NCBI GenBank assembly: GCA_944392465.1
Contig: CALXWR010000011.1
Location: 1 to 35,051 of the forward strand
From: an uncultured Clostridia bacterium
GTDB taxonomy: Bacteria > Bacillota > Clostridia > TANB77 > CAG-508
DNA length: 35,051 nt
Direction: 5' to 3'
The notes beneath the pieces are model-generated. The model was not told the DNA's origin and ran no database searches. It saw only the letters and a program-made list of their open reading frames with translations. Positions within the stretch are counted from its first letter, which is position 1, and each line of letters opens with the position of its first letter. The translations under genes were made by a program, and so were the position numbers. Shown here piece by piece: positions 18,874 to 26,985 of this stretch.

Positions 18874-19018
18874 TGTCATCAAGAGGGACAGGCTCTTTTA
18901 AGACAAACCTGTCATGTTTTGGGACAGGCTTTCTATATTAAAATATATTTTAAATTAGAGAGTCTGTCCCCAAAGATGACAAAAGTGGCAGAAAAGAGCC
19001 TGTCCCCAAAAGTGACAA
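18874..19018. repeat. TGTCAC/GGGGACAGG repeat, locus 2 (inverted pair)
   Basis: Plus-oriented copies at 18874-18928 (TGTCATCAAGAGGGACAGG and TGTCATGTTTTGGGACAGG) face minus-oriented copies at 18964-19018 (CTGTCCCCAAAGATGACA and CCTGTCCCCAAAAGTGACA), with a 35-base AT-rich centre. The transcript could form a very long hairpin between the aldehyde dehydrogenase and the alcohol dehydrogenase genes. That could stabilise the upstream message or separate their expression. Confidence 0.8.
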
Positions 19019-19034
19019 AAGGAGGAATAAAAGA

Positions 19035-20192
19035 ATGTCAGTTACAAAATTTGTTTTAAATGAAACTTCTTATTTTGGAGAAGGTGCTAGAAGCGTTCTA
19101 GCTGATGAAATTAAAAATAGAGGTTTTAAAAAGGTTTTGGTTGTTACCGATAAATCATTATATGAAGTTGGTGTTAGTAAAAAGGTAACAGATATATTAG
19201 ATGAAGCTGGAATTGAGTACGGAGTTTATCATGATGTACTTCCTAATCCGCCAATTGCAAATGTTAATGCGGGTATTCAAATGTGCAAGGATTTAGGTGC
19301 AGATGTAATAGTTGCTGTTGGTGGAGGATCAAGTATTGATACTGCAAAAGGTATTTCTATAATAATGACAAATCCTGATAGAGCTGATGTTGTATCATTA
19401 AATGGTGCTTCTAATACAAAAAATAAAGGCTTACCAATTATAGCTCTACCAACAACAGCTGGAACAGCTGCAGAGGTTACTATAAATTATGTTATTACAG
19501 ATCCTGAAAGAGAAATAAAAATGGTATGTGTTGATGAGCACGACATTCCAATTATTGCAATTGTTGACACTGAACTTATGGCTTCTATGCCAAAGTCTAT
19601 TGCAGCTTCAACAGGTATGGATGCTTTAACACATGCAATAGAAGGATATATAACCAAAAATAGAAATACAATGTCTCAAATGTTTTCTATGAAAGCTATT
19701 CAATTGATATATGATAACTTAGAGAAAGCTGTTAATGAACAAGATCAAGAAGCTATAAATAATATGGGACTTGGTCAATATATAGCTGGTATGGCTTTTT
19801 CTAATGTTGGTCTTGGAATAGTTCATTCTATGGCTCATCAGTTAGGAGCTGTATATGATACACCACATGGTTTAGCAAATGCTATACTTCTTCCAACAGT
19901 TATGAAATTTAATGGGGAAACAAGTTATGAGGAATATAGAGAAATATTAACTCAGGCTTTCCATACAGATGCTACTAGATTTACTAAGGAGGAAGTTATT
20001 AAAACTTTTTGTGAGAAAATAAAAGATTTGTCTGAGAAAGTTGGAATAACACAAACTGTAGGAGATGTTGGTGGAAAAGTAGAAGATATTCCAATGCTTG
20101 CTGATAAAGCTATGGAAGATCCTTGTAAACCAGGAAATCCAAGAGATGTTACAAGAGAAGATTTTATAAAATTATATGAAGAAGCTATGTAA
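19035..20192 (+). CDS. fucO: Lactaldehyde reductase / 1,2-propanediol oxidoreductase
   Basis: Group III iron-dependent alcohol dehydrogenase. It follows E. coli FucO closely along its length: FGEGA, the NAD-binding GGGSSIDTAKG, TTAGTAAEVTINYVITD, the VCVDEHDIP segment, and the metal ligands in MDALTHAIEGY and HSMAHQLGA..DTPHGLANAILLP. Length 385 aa against 382-383. Interconverts lactaldehyde and 1,2-propanediol with NADH. GGAGG precedes ATG 19035. With the aldehyde dehydrogenase upstream it could dismutate lactaldehyde to lactate and propanediol, as in fucose or rhamnose fermentation; no sugar genes are in view. Confidence 0.9.
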   Translation: MSVTKFVLNETSYFGEGARSVLADEIKNRGFKKVLVVTDKSLYEVGVSKKVTDILDEAGIEYGVYHDVLPNPPIANVNAGIQMCKDLGADVIVAVGGGSSIDTAKGISIIMTNPDRADVVSLNGASNTKNKGLPIIALPTTAGTAAEVTINYVITDPEREIKMVCVDEHDIPIIAIVDTELMASMPKSIAASTGMDALTHAIEGYITKNRNTMSQMFSMKAIQLIYDNLEKAVNEQDQEAINNMGLGQYIAGMAFSNVGLGIVHSMAHQLGAVYDTPHGLANAILLPTVMKFNGETSYEEYREILTQAFHTDATRFTKEEVIKTFCEKIKDLSEKVGITQTVGDVGGKVEDIPMLADKAMEDPCKPGNPRDVTREDFIKLYEEAM

Positions 20193-20214
20193 AACACAGC
20201 TGAATAATAAATAG

Positions 20215-20249
20215 AAAGGAGGCTCCGCCAATGGCGGGAGCCTCCTTTT
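20215..20249. terminator. Bidirectional terminator between fucO and orphan C
   Basis: AAAGGAGGCTCC (20215-20226) is exactly complementary to GGAGCCTCCTTT (20237-20248), with an inner GCC-AAT-GGC and a one-base bulge. T-rich tails follow on both strands. Its GC-rich stem belongs in style to the GC-rich cassettes. Confidence 0.88.
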
Positions 20250-20293
20250 GAGCTGGGTACGAGAAGAAGTCTTATTGAAGCCAAGCTTGCCGT

Positions 20294-20647
20294 TTAGATA
20301 CGGCTCTTACCGCTTAAGAGAAGCTTCTCGATGCAAGAGATGGTGTAACCCATCGCGTCCCTCTGGCTGATGTGCAGTGCCACGTAAGTACCATAGGTCA
20401 AGCTCTTACCGAGCGAAATCTGGCTTACTTTGGCAAACTGCCCAACCTGAGAAAGGAACCAGTTTGCAGTCTTGAAGTTTTCGGGCAACATGTGCCGCTC
20501 TTCCCAGCTCTGGTAGATCTGGTTTCGTACGGAATCGTTCTCGTGATCGTATGAGATTGGAATGTCAATCTCGATGCGATTGAGACAGGTGTTCTCAAAG
20601 TAGCTTGAGGTCGCCTGAATCCGAACGTCCATAGTCTTACCATCCAT
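20294..20647 (-). CDS. GC-rich orphan protein C (117 aa), paralogue of D
   Basis: Not recognised, but clearly homologous to the neighbouring gene at 20841. Shared positions include IPIS(Y/F)D, R..IY..W, LP, AN.F...V, K..QI.LG, G.YV.L.I and G.I..(L/I)E.L..S. A small soluble alpha/beta protein. The start is ATG 20647, with GGAGG six bases before it. Composition about 50% GC; CGG is in frame at codons 9 and 51 and must be read as Arg. It has its own promoter and structured leader and ends in a GCCGT/ACGGC hairpin followed by the terminator at 20215. Confidence 0.75.
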   Translation of the reverse strand: MDGKTMDVRIQATSSYFENTCLNRIEIDIPISYDHENDSVRNQIYQSWEERHMLPENFKTANWFLSQVGQFAKVSQISLGKSLTYGTYVALHISQRDAMGYTISCIEKLLLSGKSRI

Positions 20648-20724
20648 AAAAAACCTCCAATCGGGTTGGCTACACCTTTTGCGTAGCGTAACATAATTAT
20701 ACCACATTTTACTTTGTTAGTAAA
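20648..20724 (-). promoter_or_regulatory. Promoter and leader hairpin of orphan C
   Basis: Minus strand: TTTACT (20724-20719), 17 bases, TATAAT (20701-20696). The leader then folds GCTACGC-AAAAG-GTGTAGC and ends CCGATTGGAGG before the ATG. The same elements at the same spacing precede orphan D, with paired changes in the stem. Confidence 0.8.
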
Positions 20725-20779
20725 TATAATAGAGTGTTGAAATACTATTGATATATATAGTTGTTTTTTCTATTACATA

Positions 20780-20804
20780 AGAAAGCCCCCGCTAGTGTGC
20801 GGGG
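20780..20804 (-). terminator. Terminator of orphan D
   Basis: On the minus strand CCCCGC-ACACTA-GCGGGG followed by GGCTTTCTT. An AGGAGC/GCTCCT hairpin lies between the stop codon and it. TTCTATTACATAA just beyond (20768-20780) is a half copy of the ATGTAATA palindrome. Confidence 0.85.
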
Positions 20805-20840
20805 ACCTTAGGAGCATTTTAGAAACTAGTTGTTAGCTCC

Positions 20841-21293
20841 TTAGAACGCTGTGGCATCAGCCTTAAGCGTCAATGTGCGTGCGCTTGCCATTTCATCATG
20901 GATGCCAGAAGACTCATCAAGCCTGGTTTTGAGTGACTTCTTAGTCACCTTTTTGTCACCATTGAAGGACTTGATGAGAGACTCCAACTTCCTGATAGTG
21001 CCGGACGCCTTGCTTTCTTTGTGAATGATCAAATCGACGTAGTTGCCAATCTCGAGGCAACTGCCGAGCATAATCTGCTGGATCTTGCTGATGTCGGAGA
21101 CCTTTTTAATGAAAGCGTTTGCGTCGGCGTAAGCAGACGGCAGGCACCGATTTTGGTTCCAATACTCATAGATTTCGTGACGAGTGGCACTGTCGTCGAA
21201 GTCGAAGCTGATAGGGATAATCAAGTGGATGTTGGTAGTTGCCCCGTAGAAGCCAGACTTCGTGATTGCCCTCAACTCGATACCGGATACCAT
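20841..21293 (-). CDS. GC-rich orphan protein D (150 aa), paralogue of C
   Basis: Not recognised. Residues 1-100 align with orphan C without large gaps (core pattern IPISFD..., IYEYW, CLPS, ANAFIKKV, KIQQIMLG, GNYVDLII, GTIRKLESL). A C-terminal extension of about 50 residues (Lys-rich, then SARTLTLKADATAF) is unique to D. The start is ATG 21293 with GGAGG seven bases before. About 48% GC with one in-frame CGG (21149-21147). Protein-level conservation with strong nucleotide divergence shows that the pair has been under selection as protein. Confidence 0.75.
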   Translation of the reverse strand: MVSGIELRAITKSGFYGATTNIHLIIPISFDFDDSATRHEIYEYWNQNRCLPSAYADANAFIKKVSDISKIQQIMLGSCLEIGNYVDLIIHKESKASGTIRKLESLIKSFNGDKKVTKKSLKTRLDESSGIHDEMASARTLTLKADATAF

Positions 21294-21372
21294 TGATGCT
21301 CCTCCAATCGGATTGTGCCACACCCTTTGTGTAGCATAATATTATTATACCACAAATTTAAATTAAAGTAAA
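21294..21372 (-). promoter_or_regulatory. Promoter and leader hairpin of orphan D
   Basis: Minus strand: TTTACT (21372-21367), 17 bases, TATAAT (21349-21344), then GCTACAC-AAAGG-GTGTGGC and CCGATTGGAGG. Compared with the leader of C, stem pair 3 is T-G instead of T-A and pair 6 is A-T instead of G-T, so pairing is kept despite changes. Confidence 0.8.
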
Positions 21373-21389
21373 CATAATGAAAATTGCAT

Positions 21390-23096
21390 CTATTTTACGG
21401 TGACACTTTGTTCATGAGTATATATAACCATTCCAGGTCTACTATTGGAAGGCTTTTTTACATATTGTACATATGTGTAATCTACAGTAATATTATTAGA
21501 TTGGTTTGCTTTACTATGTTCTTTGGCAATTTTGGCACATTTGTTAATAGTTTCTTGGCTTGGGATTTTATTTTCTGTTTTTAATATTACATGACTTCCA
21601 TGAAAGTCTTTAACATGTAGCCATATATCATCCTTTTTAGCAACTTTAGTAGTCAAGTAATCATTTTGTTTATTGTTTTTGCCAACTAAAACAGTAAATC
21701 CATCTACAGTATATTTTAAAAAATCATGTAAAGTTTGATTTTCGGTAGAAGTTTTGTTTTTCTTAATTTTCTTAGATTTTTTAGATTTATCTTTTACAAT
21801 TGAGGTATCCTGTAACTCTGTATAAATTCCATCTAAAGACAAAATACTATCTGCAGAGTTTATTTCATATATAATACTTTCTAGATAATTAATGTCAGCC
21901 TCAACAGATTTTTTTTGTATATCTACAAATTCTTTAGCATTTTTTAGTTTTTTATATTTTTTAAAAAACTTTTTAGCATTTTTAGAAGGAGTAATGCTTC
22001 CGTCTAATGGGATTATAATTAAATTGTTATCATCATAATAATTCTCAAGCTCAATACTGTTTTTATTATGATCATCTATTCTATATAAATTATTAGTTAT
22101 GAGCTCACCATATAATTTATATTTATCGGCTTCATTACATTCTTCTATTTTATCGTTTATTAAAACTAATTTGGCGTTTAGTCTTTTTAATCTTACTAAA
22201 ATTAATTTTAAAAGATAGTCTCTATATGTTGCAAATGCATTAATATTTTCTTTGTTTGTGTAATAATCATCTAAGAAGTAATTTATTTCTAAAGGCATTT
22301 TCTTTTTGTTTTCATCAAAGATTAAAGAGTAGTCGTTTTCAAACTTCTTACAAAAAACGTTTTGAGTTTTGAATAAAACATTTTGAATATATGTATATAA
22401 AAAAGCTGAAGAACTTTCTTCTAATTCATCTTCAATGCATAAATCTCTTTCAAAAGAAAAAATTGATTTTTTACTAATGCCAGTAAAAGTAGAACTAATT
22501 ATCTTAGCTAGACTCTTGGTATTTAGTTTGTGTGAATTGTTTTCTAGCACTCTATAAAATTCTTCTTTGTCTTGTATAGCAAATAAATCTAATTTGTCAT
22601 CTTTAGGTAGTTCATATTTAGAACCAGCAAAAATATTTCTATATGACCCAGAATTAATAGAAAAATGTTTTAAACTATCAATAATAATGTTGTCTTTGTC
22701 AGTTAATATAATGTTGCTATATTTTCCCATAAGTTCTATAATTAATTTTTTGGTAGAGAAATCTTTACTTTTGTTATAACCTTCAAATTCTATAAAAACA
22801 ATTCTTTCTAAATTGTTTGTATATATATTAGTTATATGAGTGTTTTGAATGTATTTTCTTAGGGTCATACAAAAATTAGGTGCTTGGTTTGGATTTGGCT
22901 TTGCGTTTGTGGTTAAATTTGCCCTATAATACATTGAATTTGTATTTATATTTAAAGCAAATTTGTTACCATTAGAATAAACACCTAATATAATTTCATC
23001 AAAATTTGGTTCATATATTTTATCAACTTTGCCATTCAGCATGATATCTTTTATTTCTTGTACTATTGAATAATTTACTAATCCATCATAAGCCAT
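21390..23096 (-). CDS. rqcH: Rqc2-like NFACT protein RqcH
   Basis: Ribosome-associated quality control factor that binds stalled 50S subunits with peptidyl-tRNA and adds C-terminal alanine tails for degradation (established for B. subtilis RqcH). NFACT-N starts at MAYDGLVNYSIVQEIKD, contains the NANSMYYR-type segment and GSYRNIFAGS..Y. A long coiled-coil middle follows, and the C-terminal NFACT-R domain has the DDIWLHVKDFHGSHVILK motif. The start is ATG 23096, preceded by AAAGGATG; the frame extends further upstream without a ribosome binding site. 568 aa, normal. In this genome, where an apparent non-standard CGG event occurs, a stalled-ribosome rescue factor is of interest, though it is universal in the phylum. 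Confidence 0.93.
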   Translation of the reverse strand: MAYDGLVNYSIVQEIKDIMLNGKVDKIYEPNFDEIILGVYSNGNKFALNINTNSMYYRANLTTNAKPNPNQAPNFCMTLRKYIQNTHITNIYTNNLERIVFIEFEGYNKSKDFSTKKLIIELMGKYSNIILTDKDNIIIDSLKHFSINSGSYRNIFAGSKYELPKDDKLDLFAIQDKEEFYRVLENNSHKLNTKSLAKIISSTFTGISKKSIFSFERDLCIEDELEESSSAFLYTYIQNVLFKTQNVFCKKFENDYSLIFDENKKKMPLEINYFLDDYYTNKENINAFATYRDYLLKLILVRLKRLNAKLVLINDKIEECNEADKYKLYGELITNNLYRIDDHNKNSIELENYYDDNNLIIIPLDGSITPSKNAKKFFKKYKKLKNAKEFVDIQKKSVEADINYLESIIYEINSADSILSLDGIYTELQDTSIVKDKSKKSKKIKKNKTSTENQTLHDFLKYTVDGFTVLVGKNNKQNDYLTTKVAKKDDIWLHVKDFHGSHVILKTENKIPSQETINKCAKIAKEHSKANQSNNITVDYTYVQYVKKPSNSRPGMVIYTHEQSVTVK

Positions 23097-23191
23097 TTTA
23101 TACGTCATCCTTTGCATATTATTTTGTTTTCTTAAAAAACATAAGCAATGACAATATCTTAGCACATTTTTAAGAAAATATCAAATTACTA

Positions 23192-23220
23192 TTGACTTAA
23201 AAAAATTGCTGACATATAAT
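23192..23220 (+). promoter_or_regulatory. Promoter of sigH
   Basis: TTGACT (23192-23197), 17 bases, TATAAT (23215-23220), about 38 bases before the ATG of sigH. Confidence 0.75.
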
Positions 23221-23258
23221 TAAGCACATAGGAAACTTCGGGAGGTATCTTTATAAAT

Positions 23259-23912
23259 ATGGAAAATGCAAATGTTTTTTACTCAGAAAAAAATAAAGAT
23301 TATGACAAAATGAATGATGAAGATTTAATCGAAGTTATTAAATCAGGAGATACATCTGCTTTAAATATTCTTCTTAACAGGTACAAAGAATTAGTAAATA
23401 TTAAAGTAAGTAAGTACTTTATAGTAGGAGCAGAAAAGGATGACATTGTACAAGAAGGGTTAATTGGTTTGTTTAAGGCTGTTAAAAGTTATAAAGCAGA
23501 TATGAAATCTAGTTTTAAAAGTTTTGCTAATATGTGTATAGAAAGACAACTTATAACAGCTATCAAGAGTTCAAACAGACAAAAACATATGCCACTTAAT
23601 TCATATTTATCTTTAAACATATCTGCATATGATGAACAAGAAAGCAATAGTGATGCAACATTAATAGATATATTTAATTCTAATTTAATTGAAGATCCAC
23701 TAGATACAATAACCAAAAAAGAATATTATAAAAATCTAGAAGAAACAATTGAAAGATCTTTAAGTGAATTTGAAAAAAAAGTATTAAATAGATATATAAA
23801 TGGTGAGAGTTATGTTCAAATAGCAGAAAAATTAGATGCCCCAGTTAAATCAATAGATAATGCGATTCAACGTATACGTAAGAAAGCAATAAAAGGTCTA
23901 GACCAGCAATAA
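23259..23912 (+). CDS. sigH: RNA polymerase sigma-H factor
   Basis: Sigma-70 family factor of the SigH/Spo0H group, which in Firmicutes directs transition-state, early sporulation or competence genes. Region 2 shows YFIVGAEKDDIVQEGLIGLFKAV and the promoter-recognition helix KSSFKSFANMCIERQLITAI (adjacent segments). The SigH signature RQKHMPLNSYLSLN follows, and region 4 ends SYVQIAEKLDAPVKSIDNAIQR. 217 aa, normal. GGGAGG lies 13 bases upstream of ATG, slightly long. tRNA-Thr begins five bases after the stop and probably shares its transcript. No other sporulation gene is visible, so sporulation ability cannot be judged. Confidence 0.93.
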   Translation: MENANVFYSEKNKDYDKMNDEDLIEVIKSGDTSALNILLNRYKELVNIKVSKYFIVGAEKDDIVQEGLIGLFKAVKSYKADMKSSFKSFANMCIERQLITAIKSSNRQKHMPLNSYLSLNISAYDEQESNSDATLIDIFNSNLIEDPLDTITKKEYYKNLEETIERSLSEFEKKVLNRYINGESYVQIAEKLDAPVKSIDNAIQRIRKKAIKGLDQQ

Positions 23913-23917
23913 GAAGT

Positions 23918-23993
23918 GCTTCTATAGCTCAGTAGGTAGAGCACAGCCATGGTAAGGCTGGGGTCGACAGTTCGATTCTGTCTGGAAGCTCCA
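23918..23993 (+). tRNA. tRNA-Thr (GGU)
   Basis: Acceptor arms GCTTCTA and TGGAAGC followed by TCCA; D-arm AGCTCAGTAGGTAGAGC; anticodon stem CAGCC/GGCTG around ATGGTAA, anticodon GGU; T-loop TTCGATT. 76 nt with encoded CCA. Directly follows sigH. Confidence 0.96.
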
Positions 23994-23999
23994 AAATCT

Positions 24000-24058
24000 G
24001 AGAGTTCGTAATATACATAGTGGCATGTTTAATTATAATGCCAAATATTAGAACTCTC
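24000..24058 (+). terminator. Long hairpin after tRNA-Thr
   Basis: GAGAGTTC + TAATAT pairs with ATATTA + GAACTCTC (one bulged G), and an inner TGGCAT/ATGCCA extends it. It follows the tRNA by six bases. The T-run is weak (CATTTCTG), so it may be a processing or stabilising structure rather than a classical terminator. Confidence 0.6.
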
Positions 24059-24121
24059 ATTTCTGCTGAAATTATGCATATATTTATATTATTTAAAATT
24101 TAATAATTAAAGGGGAGAAAA

Positions 24122-25231
24122 ATGGAAAAAATTAAACAAAAGTTAAAAAGTAAAGTCAATGATAGGACAGCAGCTTTTTCAATTGTTCTTGTAATAATTA
24201 TTACTTGGGTAGTTGTATTTGGTATTGTACAAGTTGTTGGCTACAACAATTATGTAAAAGCTAGTTCAACATTAAATTTGGCAAATAATAGTAGTGATGA
24301 AGAAACTAAAGAAATAATAAAGCAAGCAAAAAAAGAAAGTAAGATAGATGAAAAGCAAGCAAAAAAAGAAAATGAAAAAGAATTCGAAAAATTAAAAAAA
24401 GAAAAGAAAATAGATACATCAGCAATAAATAAATACTATATTAAAGTTAATTATGGGGCACAAGTAGTTACAGTATATAAACAAGATTCAAATGGAGATT
24501 ATACTGTACCAGTAAGAGCAATGGCATGTTCAACAGGAACTTACACACCAACATCAGGAGTTTATAGAACATTAGGAAAAGGCAACTGGTGGCCTTTAAT
24601 GGGAGATGTATATGGCCAATATTCAACATGGATTTGTGGAGATATTTTGTTTCATTCAGTACCATATCTAACAAAAGGAGATAAATCTTCGTTAGAGTAT
24701 TGGGCATATGATCAATTAGGTCAAAGGGTTTCAATGGGATGTGTGCGTTTAACTACAGCAGATGCATTGTGGATATATAATAATTGTCCTGTGGGTACAC
24801 AAGTTGAGTTTTATGCAAGTTCAAACCCTGGACCTCTTGGAAAGCCATCGACAAGAAAAATTTCGAGTGCGCCTAATAATGTAAGAGGTTGGGATCCAAC
24901 TGATCCAGATTCAAATAATCCATGGCCAAAATATTTAAAAGAACAAGCTAAAAAAGAAGAAGAAAAGAAAAACGATAAAGAGGAAAACAAAAAGCCAAAC
25001 AAAGATGATAATAAGAAACCAAGCAAACCAAGTAGTCAAGGTAAACCAACTAAACCAAGTGAAGAAGAAGAAGATAAAGAAGAACAACCTGCTATAAAGC
25101 CAGATGAAGAAGAAAAGCCAGATGAACCAGAAGAAGAACCTTCTACAGGAGAAGAAAATGGCGGAGAACAAGATGAAGAAAATGAAAATGTAATAACAGA
25201 TAATACAATTAGTGATAATACAATAATTTAA
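24122..25231 (+). CDS. L,D-transpeptidase (YkuD) with acidic/basic tail
   Basis: Cell-wall enzyme forming 3-3 peptide cross-links or anchoring proteins to peptidoglycan. One N-terminal membrane helix (about 20-42) is followed by a Lys/Glu coiled region, then the YkuD domain (about 100-220). Catalytic residues lie in FHSVPY (His178) and SMGCVRL (Cys207). After the domain comes an extracellular tail of about 130 residues with Lys/Glu/Pro/Asp repeats (KPSKPSSQGKP, KPDEEEKPDEPEEEP) and a Thr/Asn-rich end, probably spanning or lining the wall. AGGGGAG precedes ATG 24122. ychF follows after 21 bases. Confidence 0.92.
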   Translation: MEKIKQKLKSKVNDRTAAFSIVLVIIITWVVVFGIVQVVGYNNYVKASSTLNLANNSSDEETKEIIKQAKKESKIDEKQAKKENEKEFEKLKKEKKIDTSAINKYYIKVNYGAQVVTVYKQDSNGDYTVPVRAMACSTGTYTPTSGVYRTLGKGNWWPLMGDVYGQYSTWICGDILFHSVPYLTKGDKSSLEYWAYDQLGQRVSMGCVRLTTADALWIYNNCPVGTQVEFYASSNPGPLGKPSTRKISSAPNNVRGWDPTDPDSNNPWPKYLKEQAKKEEEKKNDKEENKKPNKDDNKKPSKPSSQGKPTKPSEEEEDKEEQPAIKPDEEEKPDEPEEEPSTGEENGGEQDEENENVITDNTISDNTII

Positions 25232-25252
25232 AAGAAAGGCATGATGAAATAA

Positions 25253-26344
25253 ATGAAAATAGGAATAGTAGGTTTGCCTAATGTAGGTAAAAGTACATTA
25301 TTTAATGCAATAACAAATGCTGGTGCTGAATGTGCAAATTATCCTTTTTGTACAATTGAACCCAATGTAGGAATAGTTCCAGTGCCAGATGAGAGATTAG
25401 ATGTTCTTACAAAAATGTATAATGCAAAAAAAACAACTCATGCTGTAATAGAGTTTGTAGATATAGCGGGATTGGTAAAAGGAGCTAGTAAAGGAGAAGG
25501 GTTAGGAAATAAATTTTTATCTCATATTAGAGAAGTAGATAGTATAGTTGAAGTAGTTAGATGTTTTGAAGATCCAAATATTGTACATGTAGATGGAAGT
25601 ATAGAGCCTAAAAGAGATATTGAAACAATTAATTTAGAATTGATTTTTGCAGATTTAGAAACAATAGAAAAAAGAATAGAGAATGTGAAAAAGAAATTAA
25701 AAGCAGATAAGAAATATGCACAAGAGTTAGAATTATTACAAAAAATAAAAGCAACTTTAGAATCAGGCAAATCTGCAAGAACAATGGAGTTTAGTGAAGA
25801 AGAACAAGAAATATTAAAGGATGTATATTTACTTACAATAAAACCAATATTATATATAGCAAATGTATCGGAAGAACAATTAGAAAATCCTTTTGATGAT
25901 AAATATGTAGACCAAGTGGTCGAATATGCAAAGGGTGAAAATGCTGAAGTAATTCCTTTATGCGTAAAAATAGAAGAGGAACTTGCCAGTCTAGATGGAG
26001 AAGATAAAAAGGAAATGTTAGAAGCATTAGGTTTAAAAGAATCAGGTCTGGATAAAGTTTTAAAAGCAAGTTATAATTTACTAGGACTTATGTCGTATTT
26101 GACTGCTGGAGAGCCAGAAGTAAGAGCTTGGACAATAAAGAAAGGCACTAAAGCACCTGAGGCTGCAGGTAAAATACATAGTGACATGGAAAGAGGATTT
26201 ATAAGAGCTGAGATAGTATCTTATAATGATTTGGTCCGAGAAGGAAGTATGAATGCTGTAAAAGAAAAAGGATTGTTGCGTTCAGAAGGAAAAGATTATA
26301 TAATGCAAGAAGGCGATATTGTACTGTTTAGATTTAATGTATAA
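25253..26344 (+). CDS. ychF: Ribosome-binding ATPase YchF
   Basis: Obg-like P-loop protein that prefers ATP and binds ribosomes; linked to translation and oxidative stress. G1 is GLPNVGKST (residues 6-14), Switch and G3 DIAGLVKGAS. The nucleotide-specificity region is NVSEEQ in place of the GTPase NKxD, as expected for YchF, and the C-terminal TGS-like domain has AWTIKKGTKAPEAAGKIHSD. 363 aa, normal. Directly downstream of the L,D-transpeptidase gene. Confidence 0.96.
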   Translation: MKIGIVGLPNVGKSTLFNAITNAGAECANYPFCTIEPNVGIVPVPDERLDVLTKMYNAKKTTHAVIEFVDIAGLVKGASKGEGLGNKFLSHIREVDSIVEVVRCFEDPNIVHVDGSIEPKRDIETINLELIFADLETIEKRIENVKKKLKADKKYAQELELLQKIKATLESGKSARTMEFSEEEQEILKDVYLLTIKPILYIANVSEEQLENPFDDKYVDQVVEYAKGENAEVIPLCVKIEEELASLDGEDKKEMLEALGLKESGLDKVLKASYNLLGLMSYLTAGEPEVRAWTIKKGTKAPEAAGKIHSDMERGFIRAEIVSYNDLVREGSMNAVKEKGLLRSEGKDYIMQEGDIVLFRFNV

Positions 26345-26528
26345 GCCAAAGTAAACATAAAAATATTATTTTGCAACATAAAAATAACAAAAAAATTTTT
26401 GAAAACCTTGACGAATTATTTAAAAAAGAGTAAAATATTATTGTAGGGATTTATTATTGGATGAATAAAAATGTTGAAAATAATAAATAATATTAGAGAG
26501 ATATCCAAAGAAGAAGGAGAGGAAAGAT

Positions 26529-26918
26529 ATGTTCAAATTAAAAAATGTAGTAGTATTTTTAGTAATTTTATTCTTATTAGCAGGTATTACATTGCAAGTT
26601 AAAGCTAGTGATACAACAATTGACTTAGATAATTTATTAACAACATCAAATACAGCAGGTACAAATACAATAGGAACTATAAATACAATAGGAACAGGTA
26701 ATACAGTAAATACAATTGATACAGAAAACACAGTAAATACAATGAGTAGTGGTTCAATAATTCAACCGGAAGATGAGAAGGATACTGAAGATAGTTCAGA
26801 GAACGATCTTCCTCAAACAGGTGTAACTGAAGATATTACTGTAATGTTCTTTATTGTGGTATGTGGTGTAGCTGCTATATATGCATATAAAAAGATAAGA
26901 GATTACCAAAGACTTTAA
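26529..26918 (+). CDS. LPQTG-anchored surface protein
   Basis: Small sortase substrate. Signal peptide (about 1-26, ending VKA-SD), then a Thr/Asn/Ile-rich low-complexity region with repeated TIGT, NTIGT and NTVNT units (about 43-72), an acidic stretch, LPQTG at 94-98, a hydrophobic helix and a basic tail (YKKIRDYQRL). The mature part of only about 70 residues suggests a short wall spacer or scaffold piece rather than an enzyme. AGGAGAGG lies before ATG 26529. A sortase gene faces it from the other side of a shared terminator. Confidence 0.88.
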   Translation: MFKLKNVVVFLVILFLLAGITLQVKASDTTIDLDNLLTTSNTAGTNTIGTINTIGTGNTVNTIDTENTVNTMSSGSIIQPEDEKDTEDSSENDLPQTGVTEDITVMFFIVVCGVAAIYAYKKIRDYQRL

Positions 26919-26955
26919 TACTATACAGAGTTTTATAAAGAATATGTTAAAATAT

Positions 26956-26985
26956 AAGAAATACCTTATAGCTAAGGTATTTCTT
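26956..26985. terminator. Bidirectional terminator between LPQTG gene and sortase
   Basis: AAGAAATACCTTA and TAAGGTATTTCTT form a 13-bp stem around TAGC, with TTTT on the plus side. The sortase stop codon lies inside the stem. Confidence 0.88.

Noticed and set aside
20372..21296. Plus-strand frames opposite orphans C and D, and the alternative minus frame at 20425-20694
   Set aside because: High-GC DNA gives long chance frames; only the minus frames of C and D have the conserved promoter, leader and ribosome binding site and align with each other.
24935..25171. Minus-strand Phe-rich frame opposite the L,D-transpeptidase tail
   Set aside because: It is the antisense of GAA/AAA repeats coding the Glu/Lys-rich tail.
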